In this document: positions 1 through 10,634 of the stretch, piece after piece
Layout of the letters: every line of letters begins with the position of its first letter
Numbering within the stretch: position 1 is the first letter of the stretch
Source: Erwinia tracheiphila
GTDB taxonomy: Bacteria > Pseudomonadota > Gammaproteobacteria > Enterobacterales > Enterobacteriaceae
Assembly (NCBI RefSeq): GCF_021365465.1
Contig: NZ_CP089932.1
Coordinates: forward strand, 4,154,001-4,218,000
Reading direction: 5' to 3'
DNA length: 64,000 nucleotides
Notes under the pieces: model-generated
The model's input: only the letters and a program-made list of their open reading frames with translations
Told to the model about the DNA's origin: nothing
Databases searched by the model: none
Program-made: the position numbers and the translations under genes

Positions 1-257
1 GCAATAATCTGGCGTCGCAGTGACTGCCTTGCAAACCCTGTTGCTGCGTGAGCCATGCCTTGTTCGTTACGTCCCTGGAATAGTCGGAGTTCGCCACCCT
101 CCTGATCCAGCGCCTGGCCCAGACCGAGCACATTGCCATGACCGAAAATGGCAAATATACCCTTTACAAATTTAAGCTCTTCACCATCAACATTCAGGTA
201 CTGATTATCAAGGAACTTAATCAACGCCTGTGCCATCGTCAGTCTTAGTTTGCCCAT
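1..257 (-). CDS. iolD: 3D-(3,5/4)-trihydroxycyclohexane-1,2-dione hydrolase, N-terminal part
   Basis: This is the first 85 or so codons of a gene that runs off the left edge. Translated from the ATG at 257 the protein begins [20 protein letters not shown] and continues through a [13 protein letters not shown] segment and a [16 protein letters not shown] segment, the latter being the cofactor-proximal glutamine/histidine region of thiamine-diphosphate enzymes. In known iol pathways IolD opens the ring of the trihydroxy-dione to 5-deoxy-glucuronate. An AAGGA ribosome site lies 9 bases upstream of the start. It is divergent from iolC across a 528-bp regulatory gap. Only the N-terminus is visible, so integrity of the rest cannot be judged. 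Confidence 0.9.
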   Translation of the reverse strand, partial: MGKLRLTMAQALIKFLDNQYLNVDGEELKFVKGIFAIFGHGNVLGLGQALDQEGGELRLFQGRNEQGMAHAATGFARQSLRRQII

Positions 258-785
258 ATCACGTATTCCTTTTAGGGTCGCTTTTCCCATCTGCGATTGG
301 CTGGCAGAAAGAAGACTGAAGTCAGTCAACACAGAGCAGGGTTAGCGCGTTCTGTAATAACTCTGGATTATAAGAAAACATTTTTTTCATTAAATTAAAA
401 TACAGAAGAAAAATTTCATTCTGCGAGAAAGATCAAACTCTGAGGTCATTTTGCCAGTTATCACGGGAAGAAAGCAGAAAGTTTGATCGAAAAAAATAAA
501 GACCATTCAATGATAAATCTTTTAAATTCAGTGAAAAAGAAAATAAATAACTCTCTGTTACTATCGTTGTAAACAGTGAAAGCACTTCGTTGTACAGGAT
601 TTCAACTTGCATGAAAGAGTGGTATCACCTTCACATTTTTGAATTTTTAATTTCGAGTAAATTTGCAAATGAAATTTTTATTTCTCAAACTAAGTGAGTA
701 CGTTTACTCTCAGACTGCTGATGAAAGGGATGCACAGGGCCAGCACCCGATCCATTTGGCAGTTATGCAAAAGGAAACTCCAGCG
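258..785. promoter_or_regulatory. divergent iolD/iolC control region with TTTCAT/ATGAAA motifs
   Basis: This 528-bp AT-rich stretch lies between divergent iolD and iolC and holds no gene I can support. TTTCAT/ATGAAA-type half-sites recur at 384-420 and in the near-palindrome GAAATTTTTATTTC at 671-684. The same motifs recur upstream of iolA (6192-6207, 6374-6390). RpiR-family regulators are known to bind dyads of this general kind and iolR-like rpiR lies 2 kb away, so these are candidate operators. That assignment is inference. An open frame upstream of the real iolC start (from 663) has no ribosome site and is probably leader sequence. Confidence 0.5.
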
Positions 786-2699
786 ATGAATGCAGAAGTA
801 AAGCGGCTTGATGTCATTTGTATTGGTCGGGTGGCGGTGGATCTCTACGCGCAGCAGATCGGTGCGAAACTGGAAAACGTCACCAGTTTTTCAAAATATT
901 TAGGTGGATCATCAGGTAATGTCGCCTATGGTACAGCGATTCAGGGCCTGAAATCCGCCATGCTCTCCCGCGTAGGTGATGAACACAATGGCCGTTTTTT
1001 GCGAGAAACCCTGAATAATGCCGGTGTCGATACAACCTGTTTGATCACAGACAAAACACGCCTGACCGCGCTGGTGATGCTGGGTATTAAAGATCAGGAC
1101 ACGTTTCCGCTTATTTTTTATCGCGATAACTGTGCCGATATGGCTCTCACTCCCGACGATATTGATGAAGACTATATTGCCTCTGCGCGCGCCCTGGCCA
1201 TAACCGGCACACATTTGTCCCATCCCAGTACGCGTGCCGCCGTTTTAAAAGCACTTGAGTATGCTAAACGTCATGGTCTGCGCACTGCGCTTGATATCGA
1301 TTATCGCCCCGTGCTGTGGGGCCTGACCACGCTGGGCGATGGCGAAACACGTTTTGTGGAATCCGGCAACGTGACGCGTCAGTTACAGGAAGTGTTACAC
1401 CTGTTCGACCTGGTTGTCGGCACCGAAGAAGAGTTTCATATTGCCGGTGGCAGTACAGATACCCTGACCGCCCTGAAAAATGTGCGCAGCGCCACGAAAG
1501 CAATCCTGGTGTGCAAACGTGGTCCCATCGGCTGCGTGGCGCTGACATCGGCTATTCCTGACAGTTGGAATGACATCCCCCTGCATCAGGGCGTGCGGGT
1601 TGAGGTGTTGAATGTGCTTGGTGCTGGCGATGCCTTTATGTCAGGTCTGCTACGCGGCTGGTTAAACAATGAAAGCTGGGATCAGGCCTGCCGCTATGCG
1701 AACGCCTGTGGCGCACTGGTGGTCTCACGACACGGCTGTGCGCCAGCGATGCCAACACGAAGGGAGCTGGACGATTATCTTTCGCGTGCTGAATCTATCC
1801 CCCGGCCTGACCTGGATCGGCGCCTGAATCATCTCCATCGCGTCACCAGCCGGAGCCAGCAGTGGCCAGAACTGTGCATCTTTGCATTTGACCATCGTAA
1901 GCAACTCAGCGACCTGGCCGGGGAAACGGGGTGTGATGAGGCACGCATTCCCCGGCTCAAAATGCTGCTGCTGGAAGCCGCTAAAACTGCGGCACAACAG
2001 GCAGGCCTTGACAATCGCAGCGGCATTCTGGCTGACAGTACCTATGGCCAGCAAGCGCTGAATGCCATTACTGGCGAGGGTTGGTGGATTGGCCGCCCGA
2101 TTGAACTGCCGGGCTCACGCCCGCTGCGCCTGGAACATGGCGATATTGGCTCTCAGCTGATCGCGTGGCCACTTGAACATGTGGTCAAATGCCTTGTTTT
2201 TTATCATACGAACGATCCGGTATCGCTACGGAAAGCGCAGGATGAGCTGCTGCTGGAAGTCTGGCAGGCCTGTAATAAATCAGGCCATGAGCTATTGGTT
2301 GAGATCATCCAGCCCGACGACGGTCCCAAGAAAGCCGAACACCATTATTACGAGACAATCAGGCATTTTTATCAGCTGGGTATTAAGGCCGACTGGTGGA
2401 AACTACCACCGCTTTCAAGCGATACCTGGCAACAGATCGGCAGCCTGATTGAGAGTGAAGATGCTGACTGTCGCGGCATTTTAATTCTAGGTCTTGACGC
2501 CCCCCCGGATGAACTTCGCGCGGGTTTTTCTGCCGCAGCAGGCCACCCGCTTATTAAGGGTTTCGCGGTAGGCCGCACCATATTTGCTATGCCTACCCGA
2601 CGCTGGATGCAAGGTGAGCTTAACGATGAGCAACTGATTAATGAAGTGAAACGTAATTATTTGAATCTGATCGAATACTGGCGTGAAGCAAGGCGCTGA
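786..2699 (+). CDS. iolC: 5-dehydro-2-deoxygluconokinase with C-terminal DUF2090 domain
   Basis: Phosphorylates 5-dehydro-2-deoxy-D-gluconate in the cytosol, the kinase step of myo-inositol catabolism. The 637-residue product has an N-terminal PfkB/ribokinase domain: substrate-side GGSSGNVAYGTA near residue 45 and the anion-hole/catalytic segment VLGAGDAFMSG near residue 277. A DUF2090 aldolase-like domain follows from about residue 366 (FAFDHR), the fused architecture usual in proteobacterial IolC. The frame is open upstream to 663, but ATG 786 is preceded by AAGGAAA and gives the family-typical MNAEVKRLDVICIGR start, so it is preferred over ATG 765, which has no ribosome site. A hairpin terminator follows at 2707. 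Confidence 0.93.
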   Translation: MNAEVKRLDVICIGRVAVDLYAQQIGAKLENVTSFSKYLGGSSGNVAYGTAIQGLKSAMLSRVGDEHNGRFLRETLNNAGVDTTCLITDKTRLTALVMLGIKDQDTFPLIFYRDNCADMALTPDDIDEDYIASARALAITGTHLSHPSTRAAVLKALEYAKRHGLRTALDIDYRPVLWGLTTLGDGETRFVESGNVTRQLQEVLHLFDLVVGTEEEFHIAGGSTDTLTALKNVRSATKAILVCKRGPIGCVALTSAIPDSWNDIPLHQGVRVEVLNVLGAGDAFMSGLLRGWLNNESWDQACRYANACGALVVSRHGCAPAMPTRRELDDYLSRAESIPRPDLDRRLNHLHRVTSRSQQWPELCIFAFDHRKQLSDLAGETGCDEARIPRLKMLLLEAAKTAAQQAGLDNRSGILADSTYGQQALNAITGEGWWIGRPIELPGSRPLRLEHGDIGSQLIAWPLEHVVKCLVFYHTNDPVSLRKAQDELLLEVWQACNKSGHELLVEIIQPDDGPKKAEHHYYETIRHFYQLGIKADWWKLPPLSSDTWQQIGSLIESEDADCRGILILGLDAPPDELRAGFSAAAGHPLIKGFAVGRTIFAMPTRRWMQGELNDEQLINEVKRNYLNLIEYWREARR

Positions 2700-2706
2700 C
2701 GGTGAT

Positions 2707-2756
2707 ACTGCCCGTTTCCCTGCACAAAGGAGACGGGCAGTTCAGGTGTTTTTTTT
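2707..2756 (+). terminator. iolC terminator
   Basis: A 9-bp stem, ACTGCCCGT (2707-2715) with ACGGGCAGT (2733-2741), is followed after a short spacer by eight T. It sits directly after the iolC stop and before the rpiR-type gene. Confidence 0.65.
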
Positions 2757-2849
2757 GAAATGAACAGCATATTTCTTCGCATAAAATGAAAAATTCACTC
2801 CACTTGGTACACTGAGTCCTTTCCTCTTTTCCTCCTCAGAGCACAACAC

Positions 2850-3704
2850 ATGGCAAATAATCATACTCAGCTCACTATTCTTCAGGATCAAATCCGTCAC
2901 CGTTACGACACCCTGAGCAAACGCCTGAAACAGGTCGCGCGTTACATTCTTGATAACAGCAACAGCGTGGCGTTTGACACCCTTGCGTCCATTGCACAAC
3001 AGGCAGATGTGCCGCCCTCCACGCTGATTCGCTTTGCCAACGCTTTTGGTTTCAGCGGCTTTAATGAAATGAAACAGATGTTCAAACAGCATCTTATGGA
3101 GGAAACGGCCAATTATACCGAGCGCGCACGCCTGTTTCGTCAGACGTCTAATGAAGGGTCGTCTGCGCCGGAAACGCCCACAGAAATCCTTAACATGTTC
3201 ACGATGGTCAATACTCAGGCCCTGCAACGGCTGGCGGTACAAACTGCCTCTGACGATCTGGATCGAGCCGTTTCACTGTTGGCAGATGCGGATAATATTT
3301 ATGTTATTGGTCTGCGACGCTCATTCAGTGTGGCCTCTTATCTTACCTATGCCCTGCGCCATCTGGACCGTAAGGCTTTTTTAATTGATGGTCTTGGCGG
3401 CATGTTTACCGAACAACTTAGCCTGGTGGGACCGAAAGATGTCGTAGTGGCGATCAGCTTTTCGCCCTACTCGCGGGAAGTGGTGGAACTGGTGGAGCTT
3501 GGCGCACAGCGCAAAGCATGTCTGATTGCCATCAGCGACAGTCAGGTCAGTCCACTGGCAGCATTCAGCGACGTGTGCTTTGTGGTGCGTGAAGCACAGG
3601 TGGACGGTTTTCGCTCACAGGTCGCATCGCTGTGCCTCACCCAAACGCTGGCCGTCTCTCTGGCACTTAACCACACGGAAGCGTCGCAAACCCAACAGCC
3701 ATAA
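2850..3704 (+). CDS. RpiR/MurR-family regulator of inositol genes (IolR-like)
   Basis: A 284-residue transcription factor with an N-terminal RpiR helix-turn-helix (about residues 5-80, including LASIAQQADVPPSTLIRFAN) and a C-terminal SIS sugar-phosphate-binding domain (about 125-265, including IYVIGLRRSFSVASYL and AISFSPYSREVVEL). Family members sense phosphorylated sugars or pathway intermediates; the Salmonella counterpart in the iol island is the repressor IolR. Its place inside the iol cluster between iolC and the convergent iolAB operon makes it the likely local regulator, with TTTCAT/ATGAAA dyads in both iol promoter regions as candidate targets. Start ATG 2850 has only a weak purine stretch upstream. 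Confidence 0.85.
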   Translation: MANNHTQLTILQDQIRHRYDTLSKRLKQVARYILDNSNSVAFDTLASIAQQADVPPSTLIRFANAFGFSGFNEMKQMFKQHLMEETANYTERARLFRQTSNEGSSAPETPTEILNMFTMVNTQALQRLAVQTASDDLDRAVSLLADADNIYVIGLRRSFSVASYLTYALRHLDRKAFLIDGLGGMFTEQLSLVGPKDVVVAISFSPYSREVVELVELGAQRKACLIAISDSQVSPLAAFSDVCFVVREAQVDGFRSQVASLCLTQTLAVSLALNHTEASQTQQP

Positions 3705-3731
3705 CGTCACCAGGTTGGAGTTGTGCCATTA

Positions 3732-3764
3732 AAAAAACCCCGATCAGTACGATACGGGGTTTTT
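3732..3764. terminator. bidirectional terminator between rpiR-type gene and iolB
   Basis: AAAAACCCCG (3732-3741) pairs with CGGGGTTTTT (3755-3764). A-tracts and T-tracts on both sides let it act in either direction between these convergent genes. Confidence 0.8.
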
Positions 3765-3787
3765 AGCCTGCTCAGTCAAGGCCGCTT

Positions 3788-4597
3788 TCACTCGCGCCGG
3801 GGATAATTATCACTGTTTATCCACGCGTGATCCTCTTCCCAGCTAAACAGCCACTTACGCTCTGGCCCGGCCATGACGTTCAGATAATAACTGTCGTAGC
3901 CCGCGATCGTTGCAACCGGATGATAGCCACGCGGCACCATAACAACGTCCCCGTTAGCAGGCGCCATACTGACATCCAGGCTGCGATCGTCGGTATAAAC
4001 CCGCTGAAACGCAAACCCCTGCGGCGGATCAAAACGATGATAGTAGGTCTCTTCAAGCTGCGTCTCTTTACCCGGATTCGGCGTGTCATGTTTATGAGAA
4101 GGCCATGAGCTGGTTGCCCCCTCGTCGGTGTAAACCTCAACCACCAACAAACAATCTGCTGCCGCACTGTCAGGTAAAATATTGTGTACCAGGCGCTGAT
4201 TACGCCCTTTACCGCGGTGTTCTACGCCTACGTCCTGCGGCGCTATCACCCTGGCGGGCAGCGTTACCTCTGCCGGGGCGCTGCAAACCGCCAGTTCCAG
4301 ATCGGAATCGGCACTTACCTCAACCCGGTCATCAGGTGGAAGATAGACCGACCAGGGCGGCGTGCGCTCAAACGGGGACATGCGTTGTCCCAGACGGGGG
4401 AAACCACTTTTGCTGGTTTTGACCGAGGCCAGTCCCGCCACCAGAACAAGGCAAAGTTCTCTGCCACCGCATTCAAGCGAGATTTTTTCCCCTTTTTTTA
4501 GCTTCCAGACGTCAAAACCGATGTAACGCCAGCCTGCACTCTCTGGAGTGATCGATTGAATATGGCCCTCTTTTCTACTTTGAGACAGCAGTGACAC
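3788..4597 (-). CDS. iolB: 5-deoxy-glucuronate isomerase
   Basis: Isomerises 5-deoxy-glucuronate to 5-dehydro-2-deoxy-gluconate, the substrate of IolC. The 269-residue protein is a bicupin-like enzyme. The segment WPSHKHDTP followed by LEETYYHRF supplies the expected metal-ligand histidines and glutamate, and PRGYHPV supplies the later histidine. The frame opens at a GTG (4597) preceded by a strong AAGGAGG five bases upstream, which fixes the start. It lies 18 bp downstream of iolA on the same strand, so the two form an iolAB operon ending at the bidirectional terminator. Confidence 0.93.
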   Translation of the reverse strand: MSLLSQSRKEGHIQSITPESAGWRYIGFDVWKLKKGEKISLECGGRELCLVLVAGLASVKTSKSGFPRLGQRMSPFERTPPWSVYLPPDDRVEVSADSDLELAVCSAPAEVTLPARVIAPQDVGVEHRGKGRNQRLVHNILPDSAAADCLLVVEVYTDEGATSSWPSHKHDTPNPGKETQLEETYYHRFDPPQGFAFQRVYTDDRSLDVSMAPANGDVVMVPRGYHPVATIAGYDSYYLNVMAGPERKWLFSWEEDHAWINSDNYPRRE

Positions 4598-4615
4598 GAT
4601 AGCCTCCTTTTTCGG

Positions 4616-6121
4616 TTAGCCCAGCGTTGGCATGCTGAACTCAGAGACAGTTTGCTGTCCCTGTGGCCAGCGAACGGTAGCCGTTTTCATTCGGGTGTAA
4701 AAACGAACGCCATCAGGTCCATGAACATTTAACGCGCCAAACACTGAACGTTTCCACCCGCCAAAACTGTGAAATGCCATCGGCACCGGGACCGGCACAT
4801 TGACACCCACCATGCCAGCCTGCACATCATGTACAAACTCACGGGCAATGTGACCACTACTGGTGAAAACTACGCTACCGTTGCCAAACTCATGGCTGTT
4901 CACCAGCTTCAGTGCGCTTTCATAGTCCGCCGCACGCATGATACCCAGCACCGGACCAAAGATCTCTTCACGCCAAATGGTCATTTCCGGGGTGACATGA
5001 TCAAACAGCGTACCGCCAACGTAGTAGCCCGCCGCATAGCCAGCCAGGCGAAACTTACGACCATCTACAACCAGAGTCGCCCCTTCATCAACGCCCTTAT
5101 CAATGTAGCCAAGCACTTTTTTCTGATGCGTGCTGGAAACGACCGGCCCCATTTCATTTTCTTCACTACCGCGAAGGCAGCCTGGCCCAACTTTTAATGC
5201 TGCCACCAGCGGTTTTAGTCGAGCGATGAGCTTATCAGCCGTATCATCGCCAACCGCCACCACGACCGGTAACGCCATACAGCGTTCTCCTGCGGACCCA
5301 AAAGCACCGCCCATAATGGCATTGACCGTGGCATCAAGGTCAGCATCCGGCATCACAATCGCGTGATTTTTAGCTGCGCCAAATGCCTGAACACGTTTGC
5401 CATAAGCGCTGGCAGTTTTATAAATGTGCTCCGCCACCCCGGAGGAACCTACAAAGCTCACCGCCGCAATGCGGGGATCGGTATAAAGCTGTTCGGCATC
5501 ATCGTTGCTACAGTGAATCACGTTAAAGACGCCGTCCGGCAAACCGGCCTCCTTCAACAATTCGGCCATACGCACCGCTGCCGTTGGCGCAAAGGCGGGT
5601 GGCTTCAGGACGAAAGTGTTACCACAGGCCAGCGCGACAGGAAACATCCACATTGGCACCATCGCCGGAAAGTTAAATGGGGTAATTCCCGCCACCACCC
5701 CCAGCGGCTGCATGAGCGAATAGCTGTCAACACCCGTACCCACATCTGAAGAAAACTCTCCTTTGATCAGATGTGGAATACCGCAGGCAAATTCCACCAC
5801 CTCCATGCCACGCGTGAGTTCTCCGAGAGCGTCGGTCCACACCTTACCGTGCTCGCTAACGATAATTTCGGCCAGCTCGTCGACATGTTGCTCCAGCAAC
5901 ATTTTAAAATTGAACAGTATGCGCGCCCGGCGCAGCGGCGTGGTCCGTGACCATGCGTCAAATGCCTTCGAGGCGACCTGAATGGCGTCGGAGACTTCCT
6001 GTGCTGTCGACTGTGTCAGCTCACAAACCACCTTGCCTGTCGCGGGGTCGTAAACAGGCACCGTTTCTTTACTGCCGCTGAGATGGGTTTTTCCGCCAAT
6101 AAAATTTCCCGTGGTATTCAT
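4616..6121 (-). CDS. iolA: CoA-acylating methylmalonate-semialdehyde dehydrogenase
   Basis: Converts malonate semialdehyde or methylmalonate semialdehyde to acetyl-CoA or propionyl-CoA with NAD and CoA, the last step of inositol breakdown (also called mmsA). The 501-residue aldehyde dehydrogenase has PFNFP (148-152), the loop FVGSSGVAEHIY (223-234) and the catalytic cysteine in GERCMA (Cys281). The cofactor motif normally read as KPSERDP is KPPAFAP here (173-179), so the usual glutamate is missing; this is unusual. A DUF-free, full-length protein starts the iolA-iolB operon; the promoter region upstream carries TTTCAT/ATGAAA dyads. Confidence 0.92.
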   Translation of the reverse strand: MNTTGNFIGGKTHLSGSKETVPVYDPATGKVVCELTQSTAQEVSDAIQVASKAFDAWSRTTPLRRARILFNFKMLLEQHVDELAEIIVSEHGKVWTDALGELTRGMEVVEFACGIPHLIKGEFSSDVGTGVDSYSLMQPLGVVAGITPFNFPAMVPMWMFPVALACGNTFVLKPPAFAPTAAVRMAELLKEAGLPDGVFNVIHCSNDDAEQLYTDPRIAAVSFVGSSGVAEHIYKTASAYGKRVQAFGAAKNHAIVMPDADLDATVNAIMGGAFGSAGERCMALPVVVAVGDDTADKLIARLKPLVAALKVGPGCLRGSEENEMGPVVSSTHQKKVLGYIDKGVDEGATLVVDGRKFRLAGYAAGYYVGGTLFDHVTPEMTIWREEIFGPVLGIMRAADYESALKLVNSHEFGNGSVVFTSSGHIAREFVHDVQAGMVGVNVPVPVPMAFHSFGGWKRSVFGALNVHGPDGVRFYTRMKTATVRWPQGQQTVSEFSMPTLG

Positions 6122-6446
6122 GCTGTTGCCTCATCTGAAAATAGGAATTAGAACCCGACATTGTCTGCGCAATGCCATAACCGTAGTTAAATGAAAAATT
6201 AATTTCAATTATTAATTAAATGAAAATTAAATTTGGTGAGAAGTGTCGCATTTTTTATACCAGGTTTTCATATCAGGAAAAATGAAGACCTTACGGTTTG
6301 CCGGATTGTTATCGACTGACGACTATCATTCTCCGGCAAGCATTATTTTGCGAGAATAATCATTAAATTTCATTTTCATATTAAATGAAATAATTTTTTT
6401 AAAAAATAACAGAAACATCCTGTCATTCCATATCAAGGAGAGTTGG
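6122..6446. promoter_or_regulatory. iolA promoter region with candidate RpiR-type operators
   Basis: An AT-rich 325-bp gap between divergent iolA and the isomerase pseudogene. It contains TGAAAAATTAATTTCA (6192-6207), a second TGAAAATTAAATTT (6221-6234) and TTTCATATTAAATGAAA (6374-6390). These near-palindromes match motifs in the iolD-iolC gap. I infer binding by the RpiR-family protein; no -35/-10 pair stood out clearly. Confidence 0.5.
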
Positions 6447-7244
6447 GTGACCATTGCCGCAGAACGATTCTGTATCAACAGAAAGATTGCGCCATCACTC
6501 AGCATTGAGGCGTTTTTTAAACTGGTCAACAGTGTAGGATTGCGCAATAGTTGAACTTCGTAATGACTTAAGCGTCACGGATAGCCTTAGCCATCAGCAG
6601 GTACGCGATCTTGCTGAACGTTATCAGATAAAAATTATGACGATAAATGCTGTGTATCCCTCCAATCAACACAGTGAGAAGGTTCGTGAATTAACGGAGA
6701 ATCTGCTGCGCGAGGCAAGAGGCGCCGGCGCAACGTCGCTGGCAGTGTGTCCCTTAAATGATGGAACAACGGTTTCAGCTGGCGAAAAAATTGGCGCGCT
6801 GCGTGGCCTGGCACCTATGGCATATCGGATCTTGTCGAACCCTCAGGTTTCCCACAGAGTTCTTTACGCTCTGCTGCACAGGCCCAACATTTAATCAATG
6901 GTGCAGACGTGCCTTTTAAACTGCTGATTAACACATTTCACCATCACCTTTATCCTGCTGCTGATAGCAAGTTCTCCCAAGTAAATATTGCGCAAATCGG
7001 GCTGGTGCATCTCTCGGGCGTTGAGGATACGCGGCCTCGTGAAGAACTCACTGACGATGAGCGCATTATGTTGACGCACTCAGATTACCTGCAAACCTGT
7101 AAGCAGGTACAACATCTTGAATCCAGAGGCTATCGGGGAATATATGCTTTCGAGCCGTTTGCGCCAGAGCCGGCTAACTGGAATGAAGTCAAAATTCGGC
7201 AGGAAATTCAAAACAGCATAATGTTAATTCAACAGCATTGTTGA
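6447..7244 (+). pseudogene. iol-associated TIM-barrel isomerase/epimerase, frameshifted
   Basis: Three reading frames together spell a sugar phosphate isomerase/epimerase of the type found in iol clusters. A GTG at 6447, with AAGGAG just upstream, starts TIAAERFCINRKIAPSLSIE. The frame breaks near 6548 and continues as VELRNDLSVTDSLSHQQVRD and TINAVYPSNQHSEKVREL. A second break near 6825 moves on to QSSLRSAAQAQHLINGAD, INTFHHHLYPAADSKFSQV, HLSGVED and YRGIYAFEPF. Two frameshifts make it non-functional. The good ribosome site and conserved metal-site motifs (NTFHHH, HLSG) suggest recent loss. Family recognised; exact substrate unknown. Confidence 0.75.
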
Positions 7245-7453
7245 AAGATAGCTGGCGGATGCTCGGGGTTACGGCAGCGTAATGATAAATGGGTGACCGC
7301 CAAAGACTAGCCGTTTTGACCGCATCCCGATACTGACAGAAAGGATAAAATCGCAGCGCTGCCAATAATCAGCGCTTAATCACACAACTACCTTGCTGGC
7401 TTTCCCAAAAACATTTTCATCGCTACAGTAAATTCATCCGACCACCTCACTGA

Positions 7454-8590
<1,137 letters not shown>

Positions 8591-8607
8591 GCAGAGATAA
8601 TACGCAA

Positions 8608-9735
8608 TCAGCGTAATTTTACCGCACGCAGTATAATGAATTTTTGATTGGTGACCACGGTGGTGCAGTTACCAAAGAGTTTTTTCAGCTTTTGGTAGTA
8701 GTCAAGATGTCGGTTACCGACAATGCGCAGTTCACCGCCATACTGCAAACAGCGTCGCGCATCACGAAACATTTGCCAGGCAATATGATCGGTCAGGGCG
8801 TTCTGCTGATGAAAAGGTGGGTTACACAGTACCGCCTGTAAGGTGTCGGAAGGAAAACCGGCCAGTGCATTGTTCACCGCAAACTGACAGCGTGACAGGT
8901 CGTCTGGTCGATTGATTTCCACGTTCATCAGGCTGGACGCGACGGCCATCGAGGATTCATCAACAAAATGTACCATCGCCGCAGGATTTTTCTGCAGCGC
9001 CGTCAGGCCAATGACGCCGTTGCCACAGCCGAGGTCGACGATCTCACCTTCTATCCCTTCTGGAAGATGCGCCATAAAAAAACGCGCGCCGACATCCAGA
9101 CCGCTGCGGGCAAAGACATTGGCGTGATTATGAATGTGGTAAGGCGTGCCCTCAAGCGGCCATGCACAGGTGTCCGGTGCGTCCGCTAAATCAGGCAGCT
9201 CGACGGAAGTAAAAATCAGACGTGCTTTCTTCACCGCAAGCGATGTCGTGGTGGTTCCTACTATCCGCGCAAACAGCTGTAGTGTGGAAGTATGAATATC
9301 CTTCGCTTTCCCGGCCGCGATAATCTGCGTATCAGCGTCGACAACCTGCCGCAGCACACGCAGCTGCTGTTCAAGCAGCGCCAGCGTTTTGGGAATTTTA
9401 ATCAGCACCCGGGCAGGTTTTACCGGGAGTGGCGTCAGACTGTCGAGGAAATGCACATTTTCCTCTTCCAGTCCGTTCAGCGCCAGATTCTGCCGCGTGG
9501 CCAGCTGGCTCATCCAGGAATCACTGATGCTGTAGCGATCTTCACCCGCCAGGGCACAGGCCAGTGTGCCAAACGTGTCGTTGAACAGGAATGTTGGGCC
9601 CTTCACCGGTTTGTATGCAATATGCTGTAACAGATACTCATCAGCAGCATCCCACGCTTGCAGTGGAATCGCCTCACGCATTTGCGGGAAACGTTGCAGT
9701 GTCAGCGTACGGTGGCTTAGTTCGAATTGGCTCAT
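8608..9735 (-). CDS. rlmG: 23S rRNA (guanine-1835-N2) methyltransferase
   Basis: Methylates G1835 of 23S rRNA using S-adenosylmethionine. The 375-residue protein has the two-domain layout of RlmG/RsmC enzymes: a degenerate N-terminal methyltransferase-like domain and a C-terminal catalytic domain with motif [12 protein letters not shown] and the NPPFH motif IV that positions the guanine amino group. Length is close to that of E. coli RlmG (378). It is convergent with the fadH remnant and divergent from ygjP, as in E. coli. Confidence 0.93.
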   Translation of the reverse strand: MSQFELSHRTLTLQRFPQMREAIPLQAWDAADEYLLQHIAYKPVKGPTFLFNDTFGTLACALAGEDRYSISDSWMSQLATRQNLALNGLEEENVHFLDSLTPLPVKPARVLIKIPKTLALLEQQLRVLRQVVDADTQIIAAGKAKDIHTSTLQLFARIVGTTTTSLAVKKARLIFTSVELPDLADAPDTCAWPLEGTPYHIHNHANVFARSGLDVGARFFMAHLPEGIEGEIVDLGCGNGVIGLTALQKNPAAMVHFVDESSMAVASSLMNVEINRPDDLSRCQFAVNNALAGFPSDTLQAVLCNPPFHQQNALTDHIAWQMFRDARRCLQYGGELRIVGNRHLDYYQKLKKLFGNCTTVVTNQKFIILRAVKLR

Positions 9736-10007
9736 GGATTCACCCGGTGGAGAAATTTCCGCGATTTATCCCCTAAAATCTACTCACAGTAAACGTTTTT
9801 CTTCTGCTGAATGAAATCGTCATGGCATGCCATGCAGACAAGATTAACGCGTGCAGATGACCATCGATACCACAATTGCACGGGGCTTTCGCTACAGCAG
9901 CACCGGCTTCCCCCTGTGAAAGCAGCAGGTGAAACAGGTTCTGCCTTTGGCGTGGTAAACTCCCGCAGTATGCTTATCCACGTTTTCGATGCGGAGTGAA
10001 TGTAAAT

Positions 10008-10514
10008 ATGTCATCGCTTATTTATTTGCAGGGCTATCCCGAGTCACTTCTGGCGCAGGTTCGCACACTGATTGCCGAACAGCGGATTAGTGAAGTGCTC
10101 AACAAACGCTACCCGGATAATCATGGCATCACCAGCGATAAGGCACTTTACGACTATACACAGGAACTAAAGAACCAGTCTTTGCGTAATGAAACGCAGC
10201 TGAATAAGGTGTTTTATGACAGTAAAATCAAGGTGATGAAACATGCTTTGGGCCTGCATACCGCCATTTCCCGCGTTCAGGGCGGCAAGTTAAAAGCTAA
10301 AGCGGAAATTCGCATAGCCACCATTTTCAAACAGGCACCTGAAGCGTTTTTGCGCATGATTGTGGTACATGAACTGGCCCACATTAAAGAGAAAGACCAC
10401 AGCAAAGCGTTTTATCAGCTGTGCTGCCATATGGAGCCGCAATATCACCAGCTGGAGTTTGATACCCGGCTGTGGTTGACGGCCAGAGAGCTGGAAAGCG
10501 GACAGATAGCGTAA
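10008..10514 (+). CDS. ygjP: YgjP-type zinc metallopeptidase family protein
   Basis: A 168-residue protein of the YgjP (WLM-like, M48-related) family. The gluzincin motif HELAH spans residues 121-125, with a third histidine at 131 (KEKDH), followed by YQLCCHMEPQYHQLEFDTRLW. The biological substrate is not established. The frame is open from 9996, but ATG 10008 gives the family start MSSLIYLQGYP and has GGAG 11 bases upstream, so it is chosen. It follows rlmG divergently as in E. coli. Confidence 0.88.
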   Translation: MSSLIYLQGYPESLLAQVRTLIAEQRISEVLNKRYPDNHGITSDKALYDYTQELKNQSLRNETQLNKVFYDSKIKVMKHALGLHTAISRVQGGKLKAKAEIRIATIFKQAPEAFLRMIVVHELAHIKEKDHSKAFYQLCCHMEPQYHQLEFDTRLWLTARELESGQIA

Positions 10515-10634
10515 GCGTTACCAGGACAGCTTCCGAACGCAACAGTGTGGGGAGTTAACCCCGCCGCGACCCACACCGCATTGTATCCGTGGCCTCAAAA
10601 CGTCGTCCTGCTGTGTTATAAGATTCAACATTAA

